Below are positions 33,951 through 46,500 of a DNA stretch of 53,210 nt, piece by piece. Under the pieces are notes generated by a model. The model saw only the letters and a list, made by a program, of their open reading frames with translations, was not told where the DNA came from and searched no databases. Position 1 is the first letter of the stretch. Each line of letters opens with the position of its first letter. The stretch lies in assembly GCA_016758965.1 (NCBI GenBank), contig JAEPRB010000260.1, positions 1 through 53,210 on the forward strand. The letters are read 5' to 3'. The stretch is from Circinella minor (lineage: Eukaryota; Mucoromycota; Mucoromycetes; Mucorales; Lichtheimiaceae). The position numbers and the translations under genes are program-made.

Positions 33951-34516
33951 AGTGAAAATCAATCATTGGATTGGATTGCTAAGTATTATAAATTATTTTT
34001 GATGGTACTCTTCCTCTTCCATTACCATATTCATTTATTTGACTCATACTCCTTTTCTCTTCTCTCTATTTTTGTTTCTTTTTGTCTCACTACCCCTTGT
34101 TGCACTTGGTCTGTTTGCTGGTTTAGCTTATTTCTTGTGCTCTGTTTGTTGACCTTTTTCTTCTTACTTCTGATGCTATCACACACACGCACACACACTT
34201 CGTAGAATTTTTATATTTTACTTTCATTTTTTATTTTCACTTTTTATATCCACTTTTTTATATTCGCTCTTTTTATATTCAGATTTTTTATACTTTTTTT
34301 ATATGTATTTGCTTTTTTATTTTCACTTGTAATAAACTATAAATTCAATTATGTTGCTGCTTATCAACATGTTATTATTTATGACTTATTGTACTACTTT
34401 TTGATAAATAATGAATATGATCTGAATAGCTTGTGGCATAATTTTCTAATTTATATACAGCACATTATCACTTTTGTGGAGACTTCAATTAAGCCACATC
34501 TGTAGCTTGTCGTATA
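33951..34516. other. Pyrimidine/T-rich spacer
   Basis: Contains (AC)n at 34181-34197 and a loose repeat of TTTTTATATTC-like units at 34205-34340. No gene seen. Confidence 0.5.
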
Positions 34517-36411
34517 CAGAGGAACCCTGTTAATTTCAAACTTACATCTCCCATTTTTGGTGTGAAAATAGAGGGGATGTGAAAGTTATCGGGACTAGAT
34601 ACAGTTAATTACTTTTAAGGGCAGGTTAATAATAAAGAGATACTGCATATATACATATCACTTGTAACAATATTTATATCTTTTATAATGCTAAATAAAA
34701 TAGAAAATATGTACATCAACTGTAAAATACATTTTTATCTCATATAAAAGCATACATTAAGCTTTGCATATAAACTATGCTGAATATTCAAACATGAGAA
34801 AACATATACAGAGGAACCCCGTTAATTTCATATCCGTTAACTTTCACATCCTCATTATTTTCACAGAAATTCAGGGAATAGAAAAATTGACATAATAAAA
34901 TTTTCACATTCTCATTTATTTCACTTTCAATACAAGCAGGAAGGTTGAAACCTTAATGAGAGTAATATACGCGCTTATAGAATTATATTATGCACTGATT
35001 TTATTGTATTAGTAGTCTTTAATGATAACTGTGTTCAGATGAGGGTTTTCTAGTCTAAGAAATATGTGTCGGCTAAACAATTTATTTTGAAGTTTAGCAT
35101 ATCAAACAATTTATGTTCTTGAAGATTTTTGTTTTTAATGGGGTCAATATGTTTCCTAAATTGACTTTCATCAACTATTCGATAAATTGTAAAATTATTT
35201 TGTTAGTCATTATTATTTGACTAGTAAATAGTAGAAAAAGAAAACTAAATGTAACACCACATTGGTGAAGAAGATGGAATAAAGTGTGCACTATTTATAC
35301 GTTTCCCGAGATTATGAAACTACTTACATTGCTTGACATATATGAGCACGTTATAGGATAATAAAAGTTTTACAGTAGCACAAAAGAAAAGACAACATAT
35401 GTGATATACAGAATAATCATATAATTGCAGAAATGCTGTAGTGTATATGTTTTCTAGTGTATCAATATTCAACATAGTTTATACATATGAAAAATCTAAT
35501 GTATGTTTTTATGTAAGACAAAAATGTATTTTACAGTTGATGTACATATTTTTTATTTTATTTAGCATTATAAAAGATATAAATATCGTTACAAGTGGTA
35601 TGTATAATATATATGCAGTATCTCTTTATTATTAACCTGCCCTTAAAAGTAATTAACTGTATCTAGTCTCGATAACTTTCACATCCCCTTTATTTTCACA
35701 CCAAAAATAGGAGATGTAAGTTTGAAATTAACGGGGTTCCTCTGTATTACACTACAGCATTCCTGCTGATTATATGATTATACTGTATGTCACATATGTT
35801 GTCTTATTTCTTTTGTGCTACTGTAAAACTTTTATTATCCTATAACGTGCTCATATATGTCAAACAATGTAAGTAGTTTCATAATCTCATAAAAGTCAAA
35901 GAATATAATTATTCAGGAAACGTATAAATACACACTTTTATTCTATCTTCTTCACCAATGTGGCGTTACATTTAATTTTCTTTTTCTACTATTTACTAGT
36001 CAAATAATAATGACTAACAAAATAATTTTACAATTTATCGAATAGTTGATGAAAGTCAATTTAGGAAACATATTGACCCCATTAAAAACAAAAATCTTCA
36101 AGAACATAAATTGTTTGATATGCTAAACTTCAAAATAAATTGTTTAGCCGACACATATTTCTTAGACTAGAAAACCCTCATCTGAACACAGTTATCATTA
36201 AAGACTACTAATACAATAAAATCAATGCATAATATAATTCTATAAGCGCGTATATTACTCTCATTAAGGTTTCAACCTTCCTGCTTGTATTGAAAGTGAA
36301 ATAAATGAGAATGTGAAAATTTTATTATGTCAATTTTTCTATTCCCTGAATTTCTGTGAAAATAATGAGGATGTGAAAGTTAACGGATATGAAATTAACG
36401 GGGTTCCTCTG
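34517..36411. mobile_element. Pogo-like MITE (outer copy), split by an inverted copy of itself
   Basis: Outer ends are TA|CAGAGGAACCCTGTTAATTTC (34517) and GAAATTAACGGGGTTCCTCTG|TA (36411). The two halves 34517-34806 and 35747-36411 form one element of about 955 bp, because their junction (ACATA + TACAC) matches the uninterrupted sequence GTGTATATGT inside the inner copy, inverted. CAG...CTG ends with a TA duplication are typical of pogo/Fot1-type Tc1-mariner elements. No transposase ORF. Confidence 0.85.
34809..35744. mobile_element. Pogo-like MITE (inner copy, inverted)
   Basis: 936 bp, TA|CAGAGGAACCCCGTTAATTTC at the left and GAAATTAACGGGGTTCCTCTG|TA at the right. It is the reverse complement of the outer copy, which produces the interleaved palindrome over 34517-36411. 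Subterminal ACTTTCACATCC motifs occur at both ends. Confidence 0.87.
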
Positions 36412-36882
36412 TATTATCGTTATTATTATAAGAGAGTGGAGTGTCCATATGGAAAAGTGCAGTGTCCATAGCAACTCCCATCCAAAATATATATAAACTT
36501 ATCAGTTCTTTATATACTTGAATATTAGCTTCCTATATTATCTGTTGTTTATCGATCTGTGACTATTACATACACAATTTTCTATGCTTTTACCATAAAA
36601 GTTTCTCTGTAGGATAGACGATTTATGTATTAAAAAAAATTGAGTATTTTCACATAAACCTTTTCGGCAAATTGAGATTTATGTATTTGCCCAGCTACAG
36701 ACAGCCCTATTATTTCCTTGGTTTACCTGTTCCCTTTTCTGGAAAGAAAAAATTATTTGCGAACTTAGTACAAAAGTCAGTAAGACTTTTTCATGGACCG
36801 AAAAAAAACTGAGAAAAACGGGAATCAGCAAGTGTCAGCAATTCTTTTCTTGCTCAACAGTTCCTCTTCAAATCCCTTTGAC

Positions 36883-39800
36883 ATGGCAACAACGACCTAT
36901 AAATATAGAACTTTTTCAAAGGAGGTAAAAAAAAAGTGACTCTATAACAACACTGATTACTTGAATTGAAATAGTTAACACTTTTTACTTTATTTTGTTA
37001 TATATGTGTTTAGGCTATATTTTCTCGTTTGCATTTCAAAACTCGTATAGAACTTCCGCGTCCTGTCGTCATAATCAATAATAATGAGAATACAGCACCC
37101 GATTCGATTGAACATCAAGATAGTATCGCGAAGAAGATAAATGAGCATGGAAACGTAGAATCCATTATTAGTCGTTCAGAATCCAGTACTGGAAGAGTAA
37201 TCTATGAAGTGCTTTGGCAAGACGGCACCAAAACACAGGTAAAACATATACGCAATAAAGCAGTGATGCAGATCATATATTGGTACATTATTTATTTTTC
37301 TAAAAAAAATCAACAAATAAAAATAATTATTTTAAAAGGAATCCGTGGGATGCATACATAGCCTTGCGTACGACAAATTCGAAGGATACGAACACAAAAA
37401 GTTTGATTTAACGACTGTTAACAATTCTGACGGCAACAGTATAGACGACGATCTTGTCATTACACGACAACAAAGTAGACGAAGACGACGTGTCCAAAAG
37501 AAAAAGACTGTTCAATGGGCAATTGACGAGGAAGATGACCAAAGTGCGGGAGACGACGAATATTTTAATGGCAACAATGGCCATGAAATTCAGGATAAAG
37601 AAAATCAAAGACCTTCCAAAAAACGACGACGTATTGACACTACCCATAACATGGCTGTTATCAATGTAGACGATTTTAGAACCAGAACAGGACGCTTCAG
37701 CCAAATCCCCTATTATACTGATCCAGAAATAATTTATACGCACTGGAAACACTGTACAAAATGCAATGAAAAAGGTTTCCCCAATGGCCCACAAAATAAA
37801 AACAGTAAAAACGGAAAGCAGAGGCATCAACAAGAAAAAGTAGATGATGTTTTTGAGATTTCATCTGGAGAAGAAGAGTTATTACAGGGTCGACTTTTAC
37901 TGTGCATTACATGTTCTGCAGCGACACATGAAGGCTGCATCAGTCTTGGACGGAGCAGAAAACAACATTTACAACATTTACGGAGCTGTCGCATTGATGA
38001 TTATGGTGATCAGGTAGTCATGCAGTTTCAATGTATTCATTGTTTAACAGCCACTCCCGGTAAATATGAAGAGATTCCAAAATGTGATGGATGTCATGAA
38101 TCACATGGTATCCAGCGGCTCAAGTTCTTTCATCAAGAGAAAGAACTGGAAGTATCCGAATCAGTACGTTATGACAATAACGTACAACAACAAGAACAGA
38201 GACCAAAAGACGCATTATTACATCCACCAAAAAACGAAGATAAACACAGATTATATCGATGTAATCGTTGTCTCCGTGCCTACCATGATACCTGCTTACC
38301 TGATTATGTTACCAAAAATACAAATAATATGGTAGATAGGAAACGACAAATATTTGAAGAGGAATGGCAATGTGGTGAATGTATTACTTATAACAAACGT
38401 GTTGATTTGATTCTTACATGGCGCGTTCGTGGTACTAGAGAAGTGCAGGACAAGAACACAGAGATAGCTGACTTGGATTATAATAAAGCAAAACCATCAA
38501 CACGTGAATATCTTATCAAATGGGTCAATACTCCCTATACACACTTGGATTGGGTATCAGATGGTTGGCTCAAACTTATTGCCAAACAAAAGTATAAGAA
38601 CTTCTGTGAACGACAGCAACATATGGAACGACAAACTGTGGTTGAAGTAGTTCCCAAGGATTATTTGACTATTGAACGGATCTTAACAGCAAAAGATACC
38701 AGCGGAAATGTTTTAACTACAGAGAGTATTCACCTGGTTGATAAAGTATATGTTAAATATCGTGGGTTGAATTATGACAGCAGTAAGTAGTTTTTTTTTC
38801 TACACATATTAGATATCAGGAAGGAAGGGGAATGCAATTTATTTATTTGGCTGGCTAATAATAAAAAATGGCTAATATTGCTATGCTTAGTTTATTGGGA
38901 TAGACCACCAAAAAAGGATTCAGATTTATATCCCTCTTTCCGTACTGCTTATGAAAATTATTTAAAAGCGTGTAGCGTTCAACCTCCTGTAAATATGAAA
39001 CAACAAGTAGACCTCGTGCGAGAATTAGCTACAAAGGAAAATTATGGAAGACATGAATTGAAACAACAACCAGATTTTATTCGCGGTGGTACTTTAATGC
39101 CCCATCAGCTGGATGGATTAAAGTAAGTTGACATGTACAAAAAAAATATGATTATCTCAGTACCTATTAATCATTAACTACTAATTATTTGTTTTTCGTT
39201 TCCTTTTATAGCTGGCTGATTTTCCAATGGGAACGAGCAAAAGGTTGCGTACTTGCCGATGATATGGGATTAGGTACAGAAACAAAACATATCTTTATTT
39301 GTTATGGGGCGTTCAAACTGAAACTTGGATAAATGAATCATTAGATAGATTATTTAATTAAATGGTGCTTATTTGATATAAATTAGGCAAAACAATTCAA
39401 ATCGTGACATTTTTAAACTTTTTATTGACAAAATACGATATCTATCCATTTCTTGTGGTTGTACCATTAAGTACGGCAACCAATTGGCTTCGTGAATTCA
39501 ATAAATGGGCACCGGATATGGTCGTTTCACCTTATTACGGATCAGCTGAAGCTCGAAAACGTGCACTCAAGCATGAGATTTTCCGAGATGGTAGTAAAAC
39601 GCCATGCTGCCACGCTATTATATTAACATATGAATCAGCTATGCATGATAATGGATTATTTTCAAGATTGGACTATTGGCCAGCATTAATTGTGGATGAA
39701 GCACAGAGACTGAAAAATGATAGTAGTCAACTTTTTCAAAAACTGTTGAAGAATATTAAATATGATCATCCAGTATTAATGACAGGTAAAACATAACATA

Positions 39801-42800
39801 CACACATCATCAAACAAAATATTACTCACATATGCAGACACACTTACAATATTTATTGTTCTTGATAAATTTATAGGCACACCATTGCAAAACAATATAC
39901 GAGAACTAATTAATGTCATGCACTTTGTTGACCGTGATGAGTTTAACGATATAAAAAAACTTGAGCAAAAATATTCCGAATTATCTCACACCACCGTTCA
40001 AGAATTGCATGATCAATTAAAACCCTACTTTTTACGACGCACCAAGGAAGTTGTCTTAAAAAACTTACCGCCTAAGACTGAAATCATTGTTCCCGTTTCA
40101 ATGAGCTCTTTACAAAAGGAAGTTTATAAAGGGATTTTGGAACAAAACCTTACATCTTATGCTCAACTTGGTTCTACGGATCAAAAGGTACCAAGCAAGA
40201 TCAAAACGACAACATTGAGAAATACTTTGATGCAATTACGCAAAACTCTTGGTCATCCTTATTTTATACCTGATATTGAAATTAAACAAAAAGATGCTGT
40301 AACGACACACCAAGTATTAATTGATTCATGTGCCAAACTCAAAATATTACATCAAATGCTTCCCAAATTGAAACAAAATGGTCATCGAGTGCTTATCTTT
40401 TCAAGTTTCAAAGGTGTTTTGGATATTCTCGAGGATTATTTGATGTACGAACAGCATAATTATGTACGCGTTGACGGTGATGTCTCAAGTAATGACCGTG
40501 TTACGGCTATTGATAAGTATAATGCACCTGAATCGGATATATTTGTCTTTTTACTGACGACACGTGCTGGAGGTGTTGGTATTAACTTGGCGACAGCCGA
40601 TACAGTGATTATGTGGGATTTCGATTTCAATCCCCATGCTGATTTACAAGCTATTTGTCGTGCTCATCGTATTGGACAAACTCGACCGGTATTGGTGTTA
40701 CGATTTATGACAAGACTTTCGGTAGAAGAAAAAATTGCTCAGATCGCCAAGAAAAAAATGGCGCTAGACCATCTTATTGTTGAGAAAATGGATGATGATG
40801 ATTTAGAGGAAAAAGATGTAGAAGGGATTATTAAATTTGGTGCACAGGCGCTTTTCGAAGCAGATGATTCAAAACGAATTGTTTATGATTCTGTGGGTAT
40901 TGACAAGCTATTAGATCGGGCTACCGAAAAGGATATGGAGGATAATAATAATTATGAAAAAGAGACCGAAGAACAATCCGGCTCAAAGCCAATGTCATTT
41001 TCGTTTGCCAAAGTGTGGGTCAAGGATAAAGGTGAAGCAGTAGACGATTTGCCTGTAGACGGTGAAGAAGATCGACCAGAGGACGAAGATTTTTTTATTA
41101 AATATTTAGAGCGGAAAAGAGCGCAAATGGAAGCCGAAAAACAAATGAAGGAGCGGGAACAGGAGTTGGGCAGAGGTGCTCGTAAGCGAGCTTTTGTGGT
41201 AAGTTATTTATTTGGAAAAAAGGGTGTGGATTTAATTTTGACAGAAAAAGGGAATCATCCATATATCATTAGTGTTAGGATTATAATGCTTGCTAATTGC
41301 GCCTCTCCTTCTTTTTGTCATAGAATTACTCTCTTAACACGGAAAGGAAATTAGAAAAAGTACAAACGAATAAGAAGAATAAAAAGAAGAAAGGAAGCAA
41401 AAAAAATCAGGGCAGCAGCGATAGTGAGGACTCTGATTTTCAATTAGAAAGTATACCTGGATCTGAACTGGAGGAAGAATTTGAAAGAAATATGGAAATA
41501 AAGAGAGCTGAAATTGCTGCAACGGCTTTACCACCGCCTATCAACACTTCTGCACCATGTTCACAATCTAATAACAATAAAATATCTGATCCCTCTAAAA
41601 ACATTCCAGAAAGCAATCCAGCACTTATTCAGGCTGCATTTGCAAATTTGCTCACTAGTCTTTACAGGAATAAAATCGGTGCACTTCCACCACAGCAATC
41701 AGCATCGTCGTCATCATCACAGCCACGATCTCAGCAACGACCACCACAATGGCCCTATCAGGAGCAACATGTTGATCATGTACTCGATTCACCATCTCAT
41801 TTTTCATCTTCACCTCCGTGTACACAATCAGCGACAGGTCCACAAAGACGACCACAACAAGTGCAGTATTATACCGCAGACCTTACTAATACTTTGCTGA
41901 ACATTAGTGAACAAGAACGGACCGTGAATAGACAAATAGGTTCAGATGAAATTATGGCTGGACAACGAACTATAACTACTACCAGCACTCAACCGCCACG
42001 ACAATTATCGTATAATGGTTCTAATAATCATGATTATGGTAATTATACAATTTTACATTCACCTCCACAACAATCAGTATCAAGTTCATCTGCTACTACT
42101 ATGACAGATACTCTGGCATCACGACCATCAGCAACAGCACCATCGGTCAATCGACAATCCTACCCTGTGTATACACCACCGCCAAGTTATAATTCGTACC
42201 CATTACAGCTTAAACATTCTCAGTTAACGGCATCTTCCTCATCCCGATCACCACCACAACACTTACAGCAACCATTTTCCCCTTATACACCGCCTCCTCC
42301 CCAACATCAGAAACAAATACCGCATTTTCCGATGCCAATTGAATCACGACCCAATCCAACTCAATCGCCTAATGTTCTTGATCAAGACATCCCTGTTCAA
42401 CATAATAATAATAATAATAATAATAATGTTCATCTAAACAACATAGGTAGTCAATATAATTCATCACCTCAACAAAACATACCAGTACAATTAAGTCATC
42501 CTCATCACGCTATACCTTTTCAACAACAGCATGATCATTATCATCTATCACAGAATAGTCCTATTCAGCATCAACCTTTTACTCCATTTGGAAGATCTTT
42601 CCAACAATATCAACATTATCAACAGCCGCTTTCATATGCGCATAATCCACAACATGGCCCCCCTCAGTATCTTCCTCGACCACCACCACTATCATCGTCA
42701 CCATTCATAAATCAACAACAACAACAACAACAATCTCGAGCCCACCCTACTGTTGAATCGCCAACTTTGTCTAGCTCTACGTCACAACATCAATCATTCA

Positions 42801-42823
42801 TGGATCGAAATCCACGCCAATAA
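36883..42823 (+). CDS. CHD/Mit1-like SNF2 chromatin remodeller (intact, 8 exons)
   Basis: ATP-dependent nucleosome remodeller, probably nuclear and part of a Mi-2/SHREC-like silencing complex. Start ATG 36883 (context GACATGG). Exons 36883-36924, 37014-37238, about 37339-38782, 38891-39122, 39212-39273, 39387-39785, 39877-41198 and 41324-42823 join in phase to 1741 codons, all introns GT-AG. Domains: chromo-like segment near residues 70-110; Cys-rich/PHD-like fingers at about 225-330 and 390-440 (CNRC...H..C...CGEC); chromodomain at about 470-500 (YLIKWVNTPYTHLDW); SNF2 motif I LADDMGLGKT near 660, DEAQ at 772-775, TPLQNN; helicase C with AGGVGINLATAD and QAICRAHRIGQTRPV at 1030-1070. The last 430 residues are Gln/His/Pro/Ser-rich. 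The DDM and DEAQ variants differ from the common DEM/DEAH. No lesion seen. Confidence 0.93.
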
Positions 42824-43165
42824 TTTTTTACTTTTTTTTCACATCATTTCTTCATTGTTGCAGATAAAATAAATAAACAAGTTAATAAAATAATACTGTG
42901 GCTACTTTTATAACTGATAATAGTAATAGATAGCTTATATCATAATATATTACCTCCATATATAAAACAAAGCATCAAAAGAACCTAGGTCATTATTATC
43001 GACTTTTTTTTTAGATATACAATTTAAGCTAATGTATATATTTCTATTACTTTGTTGACTATCTTTTTTATTTGTACGTAAATATATTAAGGGGGTGCAT
43101 GACTGAAGGAGATAAATATATTTTCTCTTTTTTAAAAAAAAAACCGAGAAACACACACAAATTGT
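42824..43165. other. 3' flank of the remodeller gene
   Basis: AT-rich, with AATAAA-like signals at 42866-42890 that could serve polyadenylation. No gene seen. Confidence 0.5.
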
Positions 43166-43306
43166 TCACTTCTTCGTTGGTTTTCGTTTAAAGACATCTT
43201 TTTCTATGTACGTAATATGCGGCTTATCATGTTCTTTTCCGGTTTTTTTTGAGTATAATACTTCTCGTGGTGAATCAATGTAGATTATTGGCCCAGGTAA
43301 TATTTT
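43166..43306 (-). CDS. Possible terminal exon of an unrecognised gene
   Basis: The minus strand opens after a pyrimidine-rich acceptor (TTTTTCCCTAG) at 43307 and encodes about 46 residues including LPGPIIYIDSPREVLYSKKT and ITYIEKDVFKRKP, ending at a TGA (43166-43168). The composition looks coding, but I find no matching upstream exon with a good donor between 43310 and 43570. It may be a remnant or belong to the decayed gene at 43575-47643. Confidence 0.3.
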   Translation of the reverse strand, partial: KILPGPIIYIDSPREVLYSKKTGKEHDKPHITYIEKDVFKRKPTKK

Positions 43307-43574
43307 CTAGGGAAAAAGAAAATTTATAATCATCGTTTAAAATCAACTATTGTTTAGTTATACTAATCAGTTTATCAATGATATTGATAAATAGGCCTTT
43401 TTTTAAACCGTGAAAAAGATGGAAGAAGTATGGAATTTGCAGGGCTGTAATTACACATAATATGTATCACCCCCGTTATTAAAAATCAAGTTTTAGTTTG
43501 TAATATAATACCGACAGTACAGTAGTTTGCTATTGGATATTGATTTATTCGAATTATGTATTGTTTCAATGCAT

Positions 43575-46500
43575 TCATGAGCTAAATAAAATATAAATAT
43601 TTGGGTGATAAAAATTATGGAGTTTTCTATATGGAGTTGGAGACGATGGTTGGGTATTAGTGGTATTACTAGTTTTCTTTTTTGATCTTCGTGTTCTTTT
43701 TCTTGGTAATATTGTTGAGGTTTTAATGATTCTCCCACTGCGTCGGCTGTTATTGGTATATAATGACTGTGGCACTATTGTTTGTGATAACATTGATGTG
43801 TTTTCTGCTGCGGGTTTTAGTGAAGATGATGACGATGACGATTGTAAGGGAGATGAGATAGCAGCAGGTAAAACAGGTATTTCATTCTGAGAGTTGATAG
43901 AAGCATTAATATGTAAAGAGGTAGGGTATTGTACAGAAAAAACTTCATATGATCTATCGAGGAACTGCCATGGATCATAGTAGCCCTGATGGCTTGTTTT
44001 ATATCTGTTTTTCATGCTAGCCTAGAAAATAAAGTAATCAGCTTACAACCATCAACAAAAAAAATAATGCAATTAAAAAAAGCATATAATGTAATGCTGC
44101 ATACATGGATACTATGTTGTAAACGATAATCGGCAAGGATACAATCAGTTAATTTAGGCCCAGCCCCAAATGAAGCAAACTTTCGAACGATATTCATATG
44201 AACACCCCCTCAAGAGTGTTGGTCCCACGAGTGTACCTATATAAAGGTAATTAGTTTTTGTCTCTGCCAACTTCAAAATAAAATGACACGCCTGGAGGAT
44301 CTGATACATAGCCACATCGAATTGTATTTAAAACGTTTTCAGCTTGCTTCCAAGTTTGATCGTTAAATAATGTACGATTCGTGAGTGAGCATTTTTGTCG
44401 ACCATACTCTTAGAATATCAATTCGACAACAGGATACAGATCGTTTGGTGGAGGAGTTACCCGCTTCACTCGTTTCAAGACCCAATCTGGATTTTTTGAT
44501 AACATATACTTGAATGTAATACTTTGACTTTCTAAATATGTTTCAAACCTTCTTCTATTATCTTTATCTATTACAAATAGTGCATCACGTAAACGACATG
44601 CAAATTCCTTTTGTATACAAAAAAAATGAAATTTGATTGGTATATAAGAATGTCTTGTGTTATTTACATATATTTCAGCAACATTATCAAAGCTATATGT
44701 AGTGTTTTAAAAAATGTATATACCCAGACTGTGTTTCTTAGGGACTTTGAGCTGCGCCATCAAATGAAATGGGTCTTTTAAAATTCTTGTTATGCCATAA
44801 TGTTTGTTCTTCAAAAATATCTTCATCATACAATAATAAATCAGAATCCAAATAGTTCTGGCTTTGATCATCGTCTTGATATATTGATAAAGAAATTGTT
44901 GTGCGGGCTGTTTGTTATGAGATAAATGCGAGTAGTAAAAAATAAAAAGATGGGACTAAAGTAAATATAGTTGAGAATCTGTTTACAGAGAAGCCCCGTT
45001 AATTTCATCCATGTTTAATTTCAACCCCCGTTAATTTACTGGTTTTTGCCAGGAATAGTTGCAAAACATAGTATCAACTTTCACATCCCCTTTATTTTCA
45101 CTTTCACAATGATTTTGAAGGCTTGAAATTAAGCGATCTTCCAACACATGACTTGAGAAAGGCTCTTATTAGTTTTCTGCGATAAAGAAGCTACACAAAG
45201 TAGCTTGTTTCAAAGACAGCAACTGTCCGAATCTAGTTGAGAACCAAAGGGACTATGATAGCTCTACTTCAGTACCAACATTGATTGTATTTATGGTCCT
45301 CACATACTTTTTCTTTAGTGACTACTCTTGCTATATAATATGAACCATATTACACGGCCACTTATATATATATTGCTTTATTTATTATTAATTTTTTCTG
45401 TCAAACTTTTTACCCGTATTTGCTTCCAACATGGTGCCTCGATAATTTCATTCCACCGTTAATTTCACAAAATAGCCAGGAATGAAGTATATGAAATTAA
45501 CGGGGCTCTTCTGTATTCCTGAAATAAAATAACTACTCTTTTATACCTTTTCTAAATTATGTAACTAGCTTATTTGATCCGATCATGGCTAAACTACGTT
45601 TTATACAAATGGATGAGAGGACCTATTATATTTGTTCTATTATAAATATTAATTCTAGATCATGCTCTGAAACCGTTTATAACAGTTGTTACTAATCTCG
45701 TTCTTTCTTTGATGTTCCTTTTTATCCAGATTAATGATAAAAACGAATCAAATAAATAATAGTGTTTAATTGGTTATATCTTTTATCCTTGATGGAATGA
45801 TGTTTGATCGATTATTCATGAATGAATGGAATATATGTGTTATTATGGTGGTTCACCACAGGTTAGTCAGAATTATTGGATATATAATCGTGCTTTCTTA
45901 AATTCTACCTATAGTCCATCAAACTATTGTACACGTTCAAAGATACCCAAGCATCGAGTCCAGCATAATATATTTGGTTTGGTGACAGCAACAGACTTTC
46001 CTAATTACTTAATCTATCATCATCACCTTTGTATAAAGGTGACCCCAATACAGCAGCACAAATGTTTGATAAATTGGTTCTACCGTCTTGAACAGCACCT
46101 TGCTCTTTTGCGAATGAGCTTAGCTCTACTACATATCTTCCATTAACGTCAACTTGATAATCATGATTGATCTTTGCAAGATCGTTCCCCACATTACGTC
46201 CAACTTTAACAACATTGTTACTTTTTAACAAATCGATCAGCTTCTCAGGTAGTTCTCCATGATGCAATATAGGTAAAATTAATAGCAAATCATTATACGC
46301 AATTTGTACGACAGCCGTCTTTCCAATGTACTTTGTAACTTTATTATAGTTTCATTCGGTATCAAAACCGATTGTTATTGACTGACCATCCTGGATATCA
46401 CTTAATATTTGGTTTATAGCTATGTTTGCATCACTGATTGTACGAATATAATGAGGAGAAACGTGATCTGGAAGTGGTATATAGCTCGAATTATTTCTGG

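Noticed and set aside
34945..36280. Possible CRISPR-like or hairpin-array repeat
   Set aside because: The repeats are two inverted copies of one MITE, with no regularly spaced direct repeats.
34517..36411. Simple long palindrome from replication template switching
   Set aside because: Block order is X-Y-X'-Y' with TA at every junction and MITE tips at the right places, which fits nested transposition better.
41655..41855. Minus-strand ORF opposite the remodeller C-terminus
   Set aside because: Mirror of the Gln/His/Ser-rich tail exon, which joins in phase with the rest of the gene.
44012..44197. Independent small gene starting MNIVRKFASFGAGP
   Set aside because: It is the C-terminal part of the fusion pseudogene; a one-base loss in the G-run (about 44205) makes the internal Met look like a start.
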